Source of the DNA: Myxococcales bacterium 68-20
GTDB taxonomy: Bacteria; Myxococcota_A; Polyangia; Polyangiales; Polyangiaceae
Length of the DNA: 64,000 nucleotides
NCBI GenBank assembly: GCA_001899635.1
Contig: MKVQ01000015.1
Coordinates: 207,223-271,222 of the forward strand
Direction: 5' to 3'
Position numbers and translations under genes: made by a program. This document shows positions 1 to 8,634 of the stretch, piece after piece. Position 1 is the stretch's first letter. The number at the start of each line of letters is the position of its first letter. The notes under the pieces are model-generated. The model was not told the DNA's origin and made no database searches. It saw only the letters and a program-made list of their open reading frames with translations.

Positions 1-918
1 CGAAGACGGTCATCGTCGTCGGCAGCGCGACCACCTGCCCGACGGCCTGCTCTCGCTGGGAGCGGCCGAAGCGAGTGAAGTCGGGCATGTTGAGAGAGAG
101 CGTCGACCAGAAGCCGATCATCGCGGTGACGCTCGGGACGAACACGGGCCAGAACTCGCCGAACGTCTTGAACTTGCCCTCGGCGCTCATGATCTCGCCG
201 AGGCCCGAGCAGTCGGGCTTTCCCTCGCACGTCGCCTTCGCCTTCATGATCGCCCACGCCACGAGCAGCGCGGTCATGACGAGGACGTACGGCGCGGCGA
301 AGTTCTCCACCTTCCGCACGAGCTCCATGCCCTTGTAGACGATGAGGATGTTGAGGCCCCAGAAGAGGAGGAAGCTCACCCACTCGGTTGGGTAGTGGCC
401 GCCGAAGACCCAGCTCTCGCTATCGCTCATCGGGCCGAGCAACGTCTGCCATCCCGGCCAGAGCGAACGGAAGAAGGTCTGGAGCGCCTGGCCGCCGATC
501 CACGCGTTGATGCCGAACCATCCGCAGGCGACGAGCGCGCGCATGATCGCGGGCACGTTGGCGCCGAAGACGCCGTAGCTCGCGCGCGCGAACACGGGGA
601 AGGGGATGCCGTACTTCGTGCCCGGGTGCGAGTTCGCGAGGATCGGCAGGAGGACGATGACGTTGCCGATCAGGATCGTGACGAGAGCCTGCCCCCAGCT
701 CATCCCCGCGGAGATGAGCCCCGCGGCGAGCATGTACGTCGGGATGCAGTGGGCCATCGAGATCCACAGCGCCGCGTACGTGTAAGTCGACCAGGTCCGC
801 TTCTCGAGCCTCGTCGGAGCGAGGTCTTCGTTGTAGAGCGCCGGGTCGTCGAGGACGATGTCCTCGCGGAGCTCCACCCGGCCGTCGGCGCGTTCGATCT
901 GCTCGTCCCCCATCATCG
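1..918 (-). CDS. NCS1-family nucleobase/hydantoin:cation symporter (3' part lies outside window)
   Basis: Inner-membrane permease of the nucleobase:cation symporter-1 family, which imports purines, pyrimidines, allantoin or hydantoins with Na+ or H+. The reading frame opens at an ATG-ATG pair (915-918) and stays open to the window edge, so the C-terminal part is missing. The family hallmark HPGTKYGIPFPVFARASYG is followed by a GWFGINAWIGG helix, and several long hydrophobic helices are visible. The start lies 11 bp after the kinase stop at 930, with no clear Shine-Dalgarno site, so it is probably read with the two upstream kinases. A dihydropyrimidinase-type hydrolase lies about 10 kb away; a shared substrate class is inference. 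Family assignment is firm, substrate is not. Confidence 0.85.
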
Positions 919-929
919 TCGAGAGTGCC

Positions 930-3020
930 TCAGGAGCCCTTCCTGCCCGTGAAGACCCGGAGCAGCGCTTGCCACATCCGCTTCAGGCCGCTGCCCATCT
1001 GGAGCTTTCCCTTGCGGGCGGTCGTGCGGTGAACGAGATGGGTCGGTCGTGCGCCGGGCGAGAAGCCGTAGAGCGAGTAGAGGTTGATGAGGTCGGTCAC
1101 GAGCTCGCTCACGCCGCGCGTCTCGAGATCGTGAGCCTGGCAGTAGCTGTCCGGCTTGTTGCGGATCATGCACTTGGCGATGATCAGCATCACGTTCGGA
1201 TCGATGAGCTCGCCGTTGCCGTCGAGGTAGTGCTTGTACGAGAAGAACCGATCGGCCGGCGCCACCTCGGGCTGACCGTCCTGGGTCTTCGGCGCACGCA
1301 GCGAATTGATGACGCTGTACTCGTGCCGGAGGTAGGCCTCGATCGTGTTGTTCTCGTCGGCGCGCTCGTACTCGATGAACTTGTGGAACGCGTCGTAGAG
1401 CGTCTTCGGGTTCGCGTAGGCGCCGCTGATCAAATAGTAGAACGTGGCGCCGAGCGAGTAGATGTCCGCCGGACGCCCGACGGACTTCTGGATCCGGGCG
1501 CGCACGTTCGTCTCGCTCGCTTCACGGAAGGGCCGGGCGAGGACGAGGCGCTTGCGAGCGCGATCGGCGTAGAGGATCGGGTACTGCTCCGACCGGTTGA
1601 AGAGGGAGAACGAGTCGTTCTTCGCGATCTGGATATAGAAGTCCTCGAAGAACTCGACCTCGGGGACTCCCTGCTGCACGTTCACGAGCAGCTCGAGGAT
1701 GTTGGTCTCCTGCTCGGGGCTCTGGAAGAACAGCGTGCCCGGGACGGCCGCCTTCATCTGCGTCATGCCGAACGAGATCTCCTCGTCCGAGAGCTTCGCG
1801 ACGTTGAAGTCGGCCAGGCGCACCTGCAGCGTCGAGCCGCGGAGGTTCGGGTCCGGCAGACCGATGAGGACGTTCGCCGGCTTGATGTCGCGGTGGCAGA
1901 TGTTGCGAACGAGGTGGGCGTACTCGACCGCGCTCGCGATGGGGATCATGTAGTCGAGCACGCGGAAGAGGCGCTCGCGCAGATCGCAGGCGAGGAGGTC
2001 CTCCTTCGAGCCGCGGTTGCGGGAGCCCTTCAGGCGCTCCTCGAGGCTCATGTCGAGCTTCTCGAGGATCATGAATTCGCTCTCGCACTTGTCGCGAATC
2101 GATGGCGGGAGGAAGCTCTGATCCTCGCCCTCGCCGGAGGCGAAGAGCTCGACGATGCTCGGATGTCCCTGCACGCGCTCGAGGAGCTCCATCTCCATCT
2201 GGAAGCGCATGTGGTCTTCTTCGTTGACGCCCTTCTGCAGCATCTTGATGACGATCGGCCTGCGGAAGTCGGTCTTCGATTCGAGCCAGCGCTCTTCGCC
2301 GAGATACACCTTCGCGAAGCGACCGGAGCCGAGCTCGACGGGCTGCCCGCGCGCGTCGAGCACGAACGAGTACGCACGCGACCGCATGACCGCGAACGGA
2401 GCGCTTCGCCCCTCGCGCGGCGCAGAATCGGGCCGGAAGCCGAGCGACTGACCCGCGGACGTCATTCCGCTGCCCATCGGCGGAGGCTGCTGCGCCTGCG
2501 CGCTCGGGCCGTTGGGCGGCGGTCCGGCGAAGGACATGTCGCGCTGCTGTGGCGGCGGGCCGAACATCATGCTGTTCGGGTTCGGCTGCGGCACACCCAT
2601 CGGGTGCGGAGGGACGGGGGGCGCAGTGGGGCCCGGACCCATCGTCGGCTTGTGAGTGAGCGGCTGCGGGCCTGAGGAGCCGCGATCAGGCACGGGAGGA
2701 ATGGATCCCATCCCGAGCGTCGGACGCGGGTGGGCCTGCGACACCGGCGCTCCTTGATCGGGGCTCGGTTGGAGCGCCGCCGGCCTGTCGGGCGTCGCAA
2801 GCTGCTGCTGCTGCTGCTGCTGCTGCTGCGGCTGCTGCTGGTTGTGAGGCGTGAACGCCGTCGGCGTGTTGTGCGTGGCGAAGGGCACGCGAGGCGGCGC
2901 GACCTTGGGAGGCGCGTGCGGAGCATGAGGCGCGGGATCGGGGGGCGCCCCGACCGTCGTCCTCTCCTCTTCCTCGTCTTCGAGCCCCATGGGAAGGGGC
3001 GGCGCATCCCTTTGGGTCAC
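930..3020 (-). CDS. Ser/Thr protein kinase with Pro/Gln-rich N-terminus and large kinase-domain insert
   Basis: Predicted cytoplasmic eukaryotic-type Ser/Thr kinase, 696 residues. Residues 1-215 are low-complexity Pro/Gln-rich and contain nine consecutive Gln, all encoded by CAG. The kinase domain follows: glycine loop GSGRFAKV (231-238), ATP lysine in VIK (259), catalytic HRDIKPAN (376-383), and DFN instead of DFG (404-406). After SPEQ (434-437) about 80 residues pass before DIYSLG (519-524), where most family members have 10-15, so a block of roughly 65 residues is inserted behind the activation segment. No transmembrane helix is seen. It starts 16 bp after the preceding kinase and ends 11 bp before the permease. 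Catalytic Asp residues are kept, so activity is likely. Confidence 0.88.
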   Translation of the reverse strand: MTQRDAPPLPMGLEDEEEERTTVGAPPDPAPHAPHAPPKVAPPRVPFATHNTPTAFTPHNQQQPQQQQQQQQQLATPDRPAALQPSPDQGAPVSQAHPRPTLGMGSIPPVPDRGSSGPQPLTHKPTMGPGPTAPPVPPHPMGVPQPNPNSMMFGPPPQQRDMSFAGPPPNGPSAQAQQPPPMGSGMTSAGQSLGFRPDSAPREGRSAPFAVMRSRAYSFVLDARGQPVELGSGRFAKVYLGEERWLESKTDFRRPIVIKMLQKGVNEEDHMRFQMEMELLERVQGHPSIVELFASGEGEDQSFLPPSIRDKCESEFMILEKLDMSLEERLKGSRNRGSKEDLLACDLRERLFRVLDYMIPIASAVEYAHLVRNICHRDIKPANVLIGLPDPNLRGSTLQVRLADFNVAKLSDEEISFGMTQMKAAVPGTLFFQSPEQETNILELLVNVQQGVPEVEFFEDFYIQIAKNDSFSLFNRSEQYPILYADRARKRLVLARPFREASETNVRARIQKSVGRPADIYSLGATFYYLISGAYANPKTLYDAFHKFIEYERADENNTIEAYLRHEYSVINSLRAPKTQDGQPEVAPADRFFSYKHYLDGNGELIDPNVMLIIAKCMIRNKPDSYCQAHDLETRGVSELVTDLINLYSLYGFSPGARPTHLVHRTTARKGKLQMGSGLKRMWQALLRVFTGRKGS

Positions 3021-3036
3021 GGTACCCTCTCTGCGC

Positions 3037-4533
3037 TCAGCTTCGGCACATCACGACGATGTCGTTGCCGCGACTCAACATGAGCACGACGACCTGCTGC
3101 GCCTCTGCATAGGTTATCAGAAGCTGTCGACCGTCCACGACAAACACACGGCCGCTACTCGTCACCTGACCGAAGGACACGCTCACTTCTCCGAGGAGGT
3201 GCCGCGCGGTCGACACGAGATCGATGATGCCGTCTTGATTGACGGTGACCGCAGGTGTGGGCCGACCTCCGCGCTTGGCGACGAAGCACGAGAGGCCCTT
3301 CACGTTGAGCGACACGCTCTGACCGGGAAGCATCGTCACGCGGAAGCGCACCTGAGCGCCGGTCGGGTCGAGGAAGGAGAGGTCCAGCTTCTCGTGGACC
3401 TGCACGTAGCGAATCCGGCGCTCGCCCTGCGCGACGATCCGTTCCGGCGGGGGCGCAGGGTGTCCCGCAAGGCTCCCGGATCCTTCGACCTCGAGTGCGA
3501 GCTGGCCCGGCCCCGCGATCACCGGCATCTGTGCCGGACGTGCGACGACCTCGACGGGGAACGGCGCGACGCTCTCGGACGCGCGCACCTTCAACGCCTC
3601 GCGGATGCGCTGCGCGAAGTCGGGCGCCGTCGGGATCCGCTCGTCCGGATCGGCGACGAGAGCGTGCCCGAGCGTGCGCGCGACGTCGCCGGACAGCCCG
3701 AGCTTCGCGAGGCGCCCGCTCACGAGCGCGTCGCCGCGGACGCGATCGTTGAACGTGACGCGCACGTCCTCGTCGCCGAACAGGACGGTCCCGGTCAGCA
3801 TGAAGATGGTCAGGAGCCCGAGCGCATAGACGTCCGTGCGCGGTCCCTCGGGGGAGCCGCAGAGCTGCTCGGGCGCGGCCCACCGCGGGGAGAACAGCGC
3901 GACGGTGCTCACCGACTCGGCGAACGCGTCGTCGCTCGGCGCCTGCTTCTTCTTCACTTCGCTGCGCGCGATCCCGAAGTCGGCGAGCTTCGGAACGAGC
4001 TCGCCGCGCACGCGTGCAAAGAGGATGTTGGAGGGTTTGATGTCGCGATGAATGATCCCGTGCTCGTGAGCCTCGGCGACCGCGCCGCAGATCCCCTCGA
4101 GAATGCCGAGCGCCTCTTGCGTCGGCAGCGGCCCGCGCAGCCGCAGGTGCGACTCGAGGTTGCCGCCGTCGAGGTATTCGGACACGTGGAACGGGGCGCC
4201 GTTCTGTTCGCCGGGAGCTCCCTCGAGGTAACCGAAGTCGTAGATGCGCAGCGTGTTGGAGTGCGAGAGCTTCGAGAGAGCGAGCGCCTCCTGGAGGAAG
4301 TGCGTGTACGTCGCCTGATAGACGGCGCGGCTCCCGCTCGCGCTGCCGGACCCCTCCACCAGCGTCGTGCGCAGCAACTTCACGCACACCACGCGGTCGA
4401 GACGGTCGTCCATCGCGCGATAGATCGTCGCCATCCCTCCGCTCCCGATCCGATCGAGGATCGAATAGCGGTCGAGGAGGCGCATCCCTTCGGAGAGATC
4501 GGGCTCCCCCGGTCGGCGATGAGGCCGCGCCAT
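3037..4533 (-). CDS. Ser/Thr protein kinase with novel C-terminal domain
   Basis: Protein kinase of 498 residues from the ATG at 4533; a TTG three codons upstream is the alternative. Conserved parts in order: GSGGMA glycine loop near residue 30, CVKLL lysine, HRDIKPSN, ADFGIARS, and a WAAPEQL segment. The last 180 residues form a soluble beta-rich region that I cannot assign to a family; they contain RFRVTMLPGQSVSLNVKG. No membrane helix is seen. It is the first gene of a closely spaced run with a second kinase and an NCS1 permease. TAGGCT sits 8 nt upstream of the ATG and no Shine-Dalgarno is present, pointing to a near-leaderless mRNA. The kinase call is firm; the target is unknown. Confidence 0.88.
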   Translation of the reverse strand: MARPHRRPGEPDLSEGMRLLDRYSILDRIGSGGMATIYRAMDDRLDRVVCVKLLRTTLVEGSGSASGSRAVYQATYTHFLQEALALSKLSHSNTLRIYDFGYLEGAPGEQNGAPFHVSEYLDGGNLESHLRLRGPLPTQEALGILEGICGAVAEAHEHGIIHRDIKPSNILFARVRGELVPKLADFGIARSEVKKKQAPSDDAFAESVSTVALFSPRWAAPEQLCGSPEGPRTDVYALGLLTIFMLTGTVLFGDEDVRVTFNDRVRGDALVSGRLAKLGLSGDVARTLGHALVADPDERIPTAPDFAQRIREALKVRASESVAPFPVEVVARPAQMPVIAGPGQLALEVEGSGSLAGHPAPPPERIVAQGERRIRYVQVHEKLDLSFLDPTGAQVRFRVTMLPGQSVSLNVKGLSCFVAKRGGRPTPAVTVNQDGIIDLVSTARHLLGEVSVSFGQVTSSGRVFVVDGRQLLITYAEAQQVVVLMLSRGNDIVVMCRS

Positions 4534-4541
4534 ACCGGACA

Positions 4542-4547
4542 AGCCTA
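4542..4547 (-). promoter_or_regulatory. -10 hexamer TAGGCT of the kinase operon
   Basis: TAGGCT on the minus strand, 8 nt before the ATG at 4533. No clear -35 box. One of a recurrent TANNNT series close to start codons in this window. Confidence 0.5.
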
Positions 4548-4676
4548 ACTCGATTTGGAGGCGAAGGTCGACAATGGAGGCCGAGAATGACGGAGGAAAA
4601 TGAGGCCAAAACGCCTCAAATCCTCGGCCCGCGCGCGTGCACGCGAGCCATTCAGGCCTCAGGTTCGGTCAGTCCC

Positions 4677-5882
4677 TCAGGAATCGACGGCGCGCCAGAG
4701 ATACCAGCTCGCCATCGAGCGAAACGGGCGCCATCGCTCGCCACGGCGCGCGAGCTCGTCGTCGGTCGGGAGCACGGTGTTGCGCGCGCCGCGGTGGAAC
4801 ACGCGCGCGAAGCCCTTCTTGATCCCGTAGTCGGCGATCGGAAGGACGTCCGGGCGACCGAGGCGGAAGATGAGCAGCATCTCGACGGTCCATCGCCCGA
4901 TGCCGCGCACCTCGGTCAGTGCGTCGACGATCGCGTCATCGTCCATGTGCTCGAGCTGAGCGAGGGTCGGGATGGTCCCTGCGGCCGCCCGCGCGGCGAG
5001 GTCGCGGATCGAAGCGAGCTTGCCGGCCGAGAGCCCGGCGCCGCGGAGGCTCTCATCGTCGAGAGCGAGCACGGTGCGAGCGTCGAACGCGCGGCCTTTC
5101 GGGACGAGGGCTCGCACGCGATCGAAGATCGTCGCCGCGGCCTTCCCGTTCAGCTGCTGGTAGACGATCGACTCCGCGAGTGCAGCGAACGTCCCTTCGC
5201 TCGCCTTCAGCGTGAGGGTGAAGTCACCGATCCGATCGATGTGCGCGCCGAGGACCGGATCGCTGGCGGCGAGATGACGGCGCGCGGCGGCTACGTCGTA
5301 CCGGGGCGGCGCGTCACTCGTGGCGTTCGCGGTGCTGAAGAGGGAGCTGGTTCGGGGGCGCCATCCTTCGAGCACGAGGATCCGCTCCTTCGTCACCAGC
5401 CCGCCGTAGGCGGAGAAGCCGCCCGGCTTTCCGTTCGACGCGAGCACGCGATGACACGGGACGAAGAGCGGAAACGGGTTGGTGGCCATCGCGCGGCCGA
5501 TCGCTCGGGGCGCGCCCGGGGAGCCCACCGCGCGCGCGAGCTCGCCGTAGGTGACCGTCGAGCCGGCGGGCACGCGCTGGAGCTCGCGGTAGACCTTCTC
5601 CGCGAACGGCGTGATGCGCGAGAGGTCGAGCGGCACCGTCGTGAGATCGGCGGTCTTTGACGAGCGGCCGTCGAGGTGCGCGCGCGCGAGATCCATGGCG
5701 CGTGTCACCCACGCGGGCGTCGCGCGCGGCGTCGCGCGCGTACCGGCGCCCTCCACCTTCGCGAGGAGGCGAGCCTCGGTCTGCTCGCGCGACTCCTCGG
5801 GGAGCTGGAACCAAGTGAGGCCGGCATCGGACCATGCGACGCCGCACCGACCGAGCTTGGTATCGAAGAGCGCCCAGGGCAT
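4677..5882 (-). CDS. Fused O6-alkylguanine-DNA alkyltransferase and AlkA-type DNA glycosylase
   Basis: Single 401-residue protein joining two alkylation-repair enzymes. Residues 1-172 are a methylated-DNA-protein cysteine methyltransferase: the winged-helix part TYGELARAVG (111-120) precedes the acceptor motif PCHRV with Cys143, then GGFSAYGG. A short linker leads to a HhH-GPD DNA glycosylase (about 195-400) resembling 3-methyladenine glycosylase II: ESIVYQQLNGKAA, the hairpin-helix-hairpin EVRGIGRWTVEM (324-335), and the catalytic Asp351 in LPIADYG. Both active sites look intact, so one polypeptide could repair O6-alkylguanine directly and excise N-alkylated bases. TATCGT lies 7 nt upstream of the ATG. 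Ada-AlkA and MGMT fusions are known in bacteria; how common this exact order is needs a search. Confidence 0.92.
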   Translation of the reverse strand: MPWALFDTKLGRCGVAWSDAGLTWFQLPEESREQTEARLLAKVEGAGTRATPRATPAWVTRAMDLARAHLDGRSSKTADLTTVPLDLSRITPFAEKVYRELQRVPAGSTVTYGELARAVGSPGAPRAIGRAMATNPFPLFVPCHRVLASNGKPGGFSAYGGLVTKERILVLEGWRPRTSSLFSTANATSDAPPRYDVAAARRHLAASDPVLGAHIDRIGDFTLTLKASEGTFAALAESIVYQQLNGKAAATIFDRVRALVPKGRAFDARTVLALDDESLRGAGLSAGKLASIRDLAARAAAGTIPTLAQLEHMDDDAIVDALTEVRGIGRWTVEMLLIFRLGRPDVLPIADYGIKKGFARVFHRGARNTVLPTDDELARRGERWRPFRSMASWYLWRAVDS

Positions 5883-5889
5883 GGCCGAG

Positions 5890-5895
5890 ACGATA
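5890..5895 (-). promoter_or_regulatory. -10 hexamer TATCGT of the repair fusion gene
   Basis: TATCGT on the minus strand, 7 nt before the ATG at 5882; no Shine-Dalgarno site between. Confidence 0.5.
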
Positions 5896-5926
5896 GCGGA
5901 TGGCCGTATCGGTGCTCCAGCCCGGG

Positions 5927-7078
5927 CTAGCGTCGCGGTGGGAGGAGCGGGCGCTCGCGGGCGCCGTCGCTCGGGCCGTCGCGCATTCCTTTGTGGATGA
6001 CGATCTTGCTGCCCGCTTCTCGTCCGTGAACGTACGCCTCGCTCCGGCGCTGCCCGGCGTAGCGGACGTTACGGACGTAGGGATGGCGCTTCCGGAAGTA
6101 CTTTGCCAGGTCGCCATCGGCGATCCAGACGAGGCCGGCCTCCTCGCTCTTCTTCGCCTCGCGCGCGAGCTTGTCGCTCATACCGGTCATCACTCCGGCG
6201 AGGAACGTCCGGCGATCGCGGTCGCCGCGGATGCCGAGCTTCGCCTTGTGCTCGCGCCACAGGCGCTCCGCCGTCGTGACGAGGTAGCCGTGGACGTACT
6301 CCGCGATCTCGACGTTCTCGATGCTCCCGCAGATCTCGAGGACGCTTCCGCGCTTGCCCTCGCGTGCCCGATAGACCGGGATCCAGATCGCCTCGACGAA
6401 GAAATGCTTGCCGAGAAGGAGCGAGAGCACACGCTCGGCCTCGGTCGTGCGCCCGGTCGGCGTGCCGAGGTGCCTCCAGACGTAGCCCTGCGCGGCCCGC
6501 GCGTCGCGGAGCTCGATGTTGTGCTTCAGGAGCAGCCTCTGCGCCGCCGCCATCGCCGCCTCGGCCTCGTGGACGTTGGGGCTCTCGGCGAGGGCGAGCA
6601 GCCGCGCGATGCGGTCGCCGATCCTGCGCTGCTCCTCGGATCTCTCGGGAGTCGGAGCGTCCGGCATGCCGGTGGCCGCGCCGTCGATACCGAGCCGATC
6701 GCAGACGGCGCGGAACGTCGGACCGTGCGCGGTCTCGCCGCGCTGGCCGAGCACCTCGCACACGTATTGGTGCGCCATCTCGTGCTTGAGCACCTCGACG
6801 ACGACACCCCACCGCTCCGAGAGGACGAGCGAACGTGACAGCTCGATCGTGCGCGTCGCCTCCACCCACCGGCCGAGGCGCGCGCGGGAGGGAACGAGCT
6901 CGAGCTGCGGGAGCTTCAGCGCGCCCTTGAAATGCCCGAGCGCGAGCAGGCGGTACTGCTCGCGGAGCTCGTGGAGGAGCGCCGCCTCCAGCGCCGCGGA
7001 GAGGCGGGGCATCTCGTCGTCGACGCCGTCGCCACCGCCAGCGCTCTTCGTTTGCCCGGATTGATCGACGTCTGACAT
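5927..7078 (-). CDS. SprT-like metallopeptidase domain fused to DUF2786 region
   Basis: 383-residue soluble protein. The N-terminal part (about 30-130) resembles SprT-like zinc metallopeptidases: HEMAH at 99-103 supplies the HExxH zinc site, and the later AHGPTFRAVC supplies the usual third His. From about residue 150 the protein matches the DUF2786 pattern (RIARLLALAESPNVHEAEAAM, then AAQRLLLKHNIE) and its usual C-terminal companion region with an ICGSIENVEIAEYVHGYL segment. No signal peptide or membrane helix. SprT-type domains act on DNA-protein crosslinks in some lineages; the DUF2786 role is unknown. It lies 45 bp upstream of the repair fusion gene on the same strand, which makes a DNA-maintenance role plausible but unproven. 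Confidence 0.85.
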   Translation of the reverse strand: MSDVDQSGQTKSAGGGDGVDDEMPRLSAALEAALLHELREQYRLLALGHFKGALKLPQLELVPSRARLGRWVEATRTIELSRSLVLSERWGVVVEVLKHEMAHQYVCEVLGQRGETAHGPTFRAVCDRLGIDGAATGMPDAPTPERSEEQRRIGDRIARLLALAESPNVHEAEAAMAAAQRLLLKHNIELRDARAAQGYVWRHLGTPTGRTTEAERVLSLLLGKHFFVEAIWIPVYRAREGKRGSVLEICGSIENVEIAEYVHGYLVTTAERLWREHKAKLGIRGDRDRRTFLAGVMTGMSDKLAREAKKSEEAGLVWIADGDLAKYFRKRHPYVRNVRYAGQRRSEAYVHGREAGSKIVIHKGMRDGPSDGARERPLLPPRR

Positions 7079-7149
7079 TCGCAGCGGTCGAAACGACTAG
7101 CGCGGGAGCCCGACGGAGTACACCGGGCCGGCGTAGCTCTGCCGGTGGC

Positions 7150-8520
7150 TCACCGGTCGTCGGTGCGAGGCGGCGTGCCCGCTCCGTTCGCCGGCGCGTC
7201 GCCGATTCCACGGCGCGCCTCTTCTTCCTGCCGCTTGCCCTCGTCCTCCGCCGCTGCCTTCGCCTCGGCGAAGGCGCGGCGAGCGTCTTCGATCGAGCCG
7301 CCGCGGAGGAAGTACTGCCGGGCCGCGGCGCCGATCGCCATCGTGCCTGCGAACGCGATCGCGCCGGAGACCATCGAGCCGAAGCCGGGCGTCACGACCT
7401 TCATCAGCGCGCGGAAGCCCTCGCGGAGCACGAAGGCCGCGCCGACGTTCGCGCCCATGGCGCCGAGGAACTCGGCGGCGGCGCGCTTGTCGAGCGGTCG
7501 TCCCGAGAGCCATGCGATGCCGCCGACGAGCGCCATCTGCATCGCGGTGATCGGGAAGAGATCGGCGACCGGGATCGGAAGGGCAGCGACGCCCGTGCAG
7601 ATCACGGCGGTCGCTCGCGTGAGGTCGGTCGCGAGCTGCTCCTGCAGCCCGCGCACGCGCGCGATGCGCACGAAGGTGCCGCGGCCCGCGTCGGGGAGGT
7701 GCTTGAACAGCGTCCCGACGAGCTCCTCGACGCGCCAGCGCTCGTCGGCGCGGAGCTGGCCGTCGTCACGGAAGGACATGTACGAGCTCACACCGCGCGT
7801 CCAGACGAGGTGAGGCGCGAGCTTCGGCCGATCCTTCACCTTGGTCTCGAGGTGGTGCTCGATGTCGGTGACGCGCGTGAGCTTCTCGTCGACGTCTTCC
7901 TTCGGCTCGGCGTCTGCGAGATGGAGGCGCGTCGCCTTCGGCTCGAGCACGTCGCAGTGGGTCGCGATGACGACCAGCGGCGGGCGGAACCGGTGCTCGC
8001 GCTCGACCTCGGCGTAGATGCGCTCGAGCGCGTTGAGATCGGCGTCGATGCCGCTGTCGGCTTCGGTCGCCTTCACGAGGAACAAGATGACGTCGGGGAC
8101 CTTGCGCTTGAGCTCCACGAGGATGGACGCGACCGCGTCCCGCGCGTCGTCCGTTTCGGTCGGCTTGGAGCCTTCCTGGATGCCGCGCGTGTCGAGGACG
8201 GAGATCGCGCCGCGCTCCGCCCGATGATCGAACCACCTGCCTTGGCCGGTCTGCGATTTGACGTGACCAACCTCCGCCACCTTGGAGCCGAAGAGCGCAT
8301 TCACGAGCGACGACTTGCCCGCGCCGCGGCGACCCACGAGCGCGAGCGCGGGAGCGCGCTGTTCGAGGAGGATGGTCCGGAGGAGGGCGATCTTGGCGCG
8401 GAGGTCTTTCACCGTGTCGGGGTGGAGAGGAAGGAACTGAAGCATCTCTTCGACACGACGGATGTTCTCGGCGATGACCTTCCGCATCTTCGCCTCGTCC
8501 TCGGTCTCGTGTTCGGTCAT
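7150..8520 (-). CDS. Era/EngA-like GTPase with C-terminal membrane-associated domain
   Basis: 456 residues from the ATG at 8520. P-loop GRRGAGKS (63-70), switch II DTRG, and THCD in place of NKxD as the base-recognition motif. The C-terminal third contains hydrophobic stretches (VAALPIPVADLFPITAMQM, then FGSMVSGAIAFAG) like those of DUF697-type GTPases, and then an Ala/Glu-rich helix. It probably acts at the inner membrane; the cellular process is unknown. An upstream in-frame ATG at 8565 exists, but the segment it adds is unlike the rest, and TATGCT sits 8 nt before the chosen start. The gene is flanked by intergenic gaps, so it is likely a single-gene unit. Confidence 0.85.
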   Translation of the reverse strand: MTEHETEDEAKMRKVIAENIRRVEEMLQFLPLHPDTVKDLRAKIALLRTILLEQRAPALALVGRRGAGKSSLVNALFGSKVAEVGHVKSQTGQGRWFDHRAERGAISVLDTRGIQEGSKPTETDDARDAVASILVELKRKVPDVILFLVKATEADSGIDADLNALERIYAEVEREHRFRPPLVVIATHCDVLEPKATRLHLADAEPKEDVDEKLTRVTDIEHHLETKVKDRPKLAPHLVWTRGVSSYMSFRDDGQLRADERWRVEELVGTLFKHLPDAGRGTFVRIARVRGLQEQLATDLTRATAVICTGVAALPIPVADLFPITAMQMALVGGIAWLSGRPLDKRAAAEFLGAMGANVGAAFVLREGFRALMKVVTPGFGSMVSGAIAFAGTMAIGAAARQYFLRGGSIEDARRAFAEAKAAAEDEGKRQEEEARRGIGDAPANGAGTPPRTDDR

Positions 8521-8528
8521 GTGGTTAC

Positions 8529-8534
8529 AGCATA
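8529..8534 (-). promoter_or_regulatory. -10 hexamer TATGCT of the GTPase gene
   Basis: TATGCT on the minus strand, 8 nt before the ATG at 8520. It supports the shorter start over the ATG at 8565. Confidence 0.5.
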
Positions 8535-8634
8535 AGGCGGGATCCGGCCGTGGGCGAACCGCCACCGGTGCGTGGGCGTGGCCCGAGGGGCCCGATGGTC
8601 GACTCAGGACCCAGGAAGCGAGCGAGCTCGACCG

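Noticed and set aside
858-2675. Long plus-strand open frame opposite the first kinase gene
   Set aside because: It is an antisense frame produced by the strong third-position GC bias; no start signal or domain, while the minus strand encodes a clear kinase.
4180-4200. parS-like sequence
   Set aside because: GACACGTGGAACG matches only one half of the myxobacterial parS palindrome and lies inside a kinase gene.
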